Assembly (NCBI GenBank): GCA_900547035.1
Contig: URFM01000032.1
Span: 1 to 41,392 of the forward strand
Direction: 5' to 3'
DNA from: an uncultured Clostridium sp.
GTDB taxonomy: Bacteria; Bacillota; Clostridia; Lachnospirales; Lachnospiraceae
DNA length: 41,392 bases
Shown piece after piece: positions 40,496-41,392 of the stretch. How positions within the stretch are numbered: position 1 is the stretch's first letter; the number at the start of each line of letters is the position of its first letter. The translations under genes were made by a program, and so were the position numbers. The notes under the pieces were generated by a model that was not told the DNA's origin, did no database searches, and worked only from the letters and a program-made list of their open reading frames with translations.

Positions 40496-41392
40496 ATGAA
40501 GGTACTGGTAATCGGCGGCGGCGGCCGGGAACACGCGATTTGCTGGAAATTGGCGAAAAGCCCGAAAGTGACGGAGCTTGTCTGCGCCCCGGGAAATGCG
40601 GGAATCGCGGAAGTGGCCAGGTGCGTGGACATCGGCGTGATGGATTTTGAGAAAATGGCGGATTTTGCTCAGAAGGAGGCCTTTGACCTGGTGGTCGTCG
40701 GGCCGGACGACCCTTTGGCTGCCGGAATTGTGGATGTGCTGGAGGAGGGAGGCCTTCGGGTATTCGGCCCCAGAAAGAACGCGGCAATCCTGGAGGGCTC
40801 CAAGGCCTTTTCCAAGGACCTGATGAAGAAGTACGGGATTCCCACAGCGGCCTATGAGACCTTTGACAGCCCCGAGGCGGCTCTTGCTTACCTGGAAACC
40901 GCCAAGATTCCGGTGGTGTTAAAGGCCGACGGACTGGCCCTGGGGAAAGGGGTTCTCATCTGCAATACCAGGGAGGAGGCCCGGGAGGGCGTGAAAACCC
41001 TGATGATGGACAAGCAGTTCGGCCATGCCGGGGACCGGATTGTGGCGGAGGAGTTTCTGACCGGCCGGGAGGTTTCCGTGCTCGCCTTTGTGGACGGGAA
41101 AACCTTCCGGGTGATGACCTCAGCCCAGGACCACAAGCGGGCCAAGGACGGAGACCAGGGACTGAATACCGGCGGGATGGGAACCTTCTCCCCCAGCCCC
41201 TTCTACACGGAGGAGATTGACCGGTTCTGCCGGGAGCACATCTACCAGCCTACGGTGGATGCCATGAGAGCGGAGGGCCGGGAGTTTAAGGGAATCATTT
41301 TCTTCGGTCTGATGCTCACCGAAGACGGCCCCAAGGTTTTGGAGTACAACGCCCGCTTCGGCGACCCGGAGACCCAGGTGGTGCTGCCGCGG
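40496..41392 (+). CDS. purD: Phosphoribosylamine-glycine ligase (partial, runs off the window)
   Basis: The ATG at 40496 follows the purN TAG with no gap; GGGAGGATTTC upstream is the ribosome site. 299 codons are present and open to the end. Landmarks: V-L-V-I-G-G-G-G-R-E-H-A, the ATP-grasp P-V-V-L-K-A-D-G-L-A-L-G-K-G-V, E-F-L-T-G-R-E-V-S-V and E-Y-N-A-R-F-G-D-P-E-T-Q. A complete PurD is about 420 residues, so some 120 lie beyond the window. It ligates glycine to phosphoribosylamine. Confidence 0.96.
   Translation, partial: MKVLVIGGGGREHAICWKLAKSPKVTELVCAPGNAGIAEVARCVDIGVMDFEKMADFAQKEAFDLVVVGPDDPLAAGIVDVLEEGGLRVFGPRKNAAILEGSKAFSKDLMKKYGIPTAAYETFDSPEAALAYLETAKIPVVLKADGLALGKGVLICNTREEAREGVKTLMMDKQFGHAGDRIVAEEFLTGREVSVLAFVDGKTFRVMTSAQDHKRAKDGDQGLNTGGMGTFSPSPFYTEEIDRFCREHIYQPTVDAMRAEGREFKGIIFFGLMLTEDGPKVLEYNARFGDPETQVVLPR

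Noticed and set aside
1..41392. CRISPR array
   Set aside because: No series of regularly spaced repeats was seen anywhere in the window, and no cas genes.

Overview
The window looks like chromosome of a Gram-positive anaerobic Clostridia, most likely Lachnospiraceae-related. The reasons are AGGAGG-type ribosome sites throughout, a CIRCE-controlled hsp20, LrgAB, single-domain DhaM, PyrK/PyrDB and a tmRNA tag ending in AYAA. The backbone is fairly GC-rich. The stretch at about 6.8-16.4 kb and a smaller one at 26.6-28.4 kb are visibly AT-richer and use different codons, so both look acquired. GC content was judged by eye, not computed.

Layout. 0.0-0.7 kb: tail of an AraC regulator and a Nim-type flavin protein. 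0.8 kb: tRNA-Glu on the minus strand. 1.0-4.6 kb: glpK-dhaK-dhaL-dhaM for glycerol and dihydroxyacetone phosphorylation. 4.6-6.4 kb: a two-gene membrane module (DUF3100 plus partner) whose first gene is interrupted by a 239-bp imperfect palindrome. 6.47-6.8 kb: a compact Fst/par-like type I toxin-antitoxin locus. 6.8-16.4 kb: a defence island on the minus strand, bounded by a 20-bp direct repeat and lying next to ssrA (tmRNA). 17-26 kb: amidase with a small coupled protein, SIMPL lipoprotein, Mrp ATPase, RelQ-type (p)ppGpp synthetase, GNAT, lrgAB, pepF, MATE transporter. 26.0-28.4 kb: hsp20 with CIRCE and an acquired regulator pair. 28.4-32.9 kb: pyrF-pyrK-pyrD-(serine hydrolase)-pyrE. 33-38.2 kb: NADP-isocitrate dehydrogenase, three small membrane proteins including VanZ, an M29 aminopeptidase and a broken MBL-fold gene. 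38.2 kb to the end: purE-purM-purN-purD, with purD running off the window.

The defence island is the most interesting part. Reading along the minus strand it holds: a small XRE regulator; a DNA methyltransferase split in frame by one TGA between motifs III and IV; a 1124-residue protein joining a GIY-YIG-like N-terminus, a DEAH helicase/translocase and a degenerate methyltransferase half; an OLD-family ATPase-TOPRIM nuclease overlapping a very small UvrD-like helicase (Gabija / class 2 OLD-like); and a RelB antitoxin followed by a YoeB toxin cut off at the left direct repeat. No integrase is visible, so the island is either immobile or moved by an outside enzyme.

The other notable signals are the type I toxin-antitoxin locus, which has two converging promoters with perfect 17-bp spacing, a shared terminator and direct repeats over the toxin start, and the 239-bp palindrome, whose exact removal restores one continuous DUF3100 reading frame. 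All start choices and functions were inferred by reading the sequence; no database search was possible.
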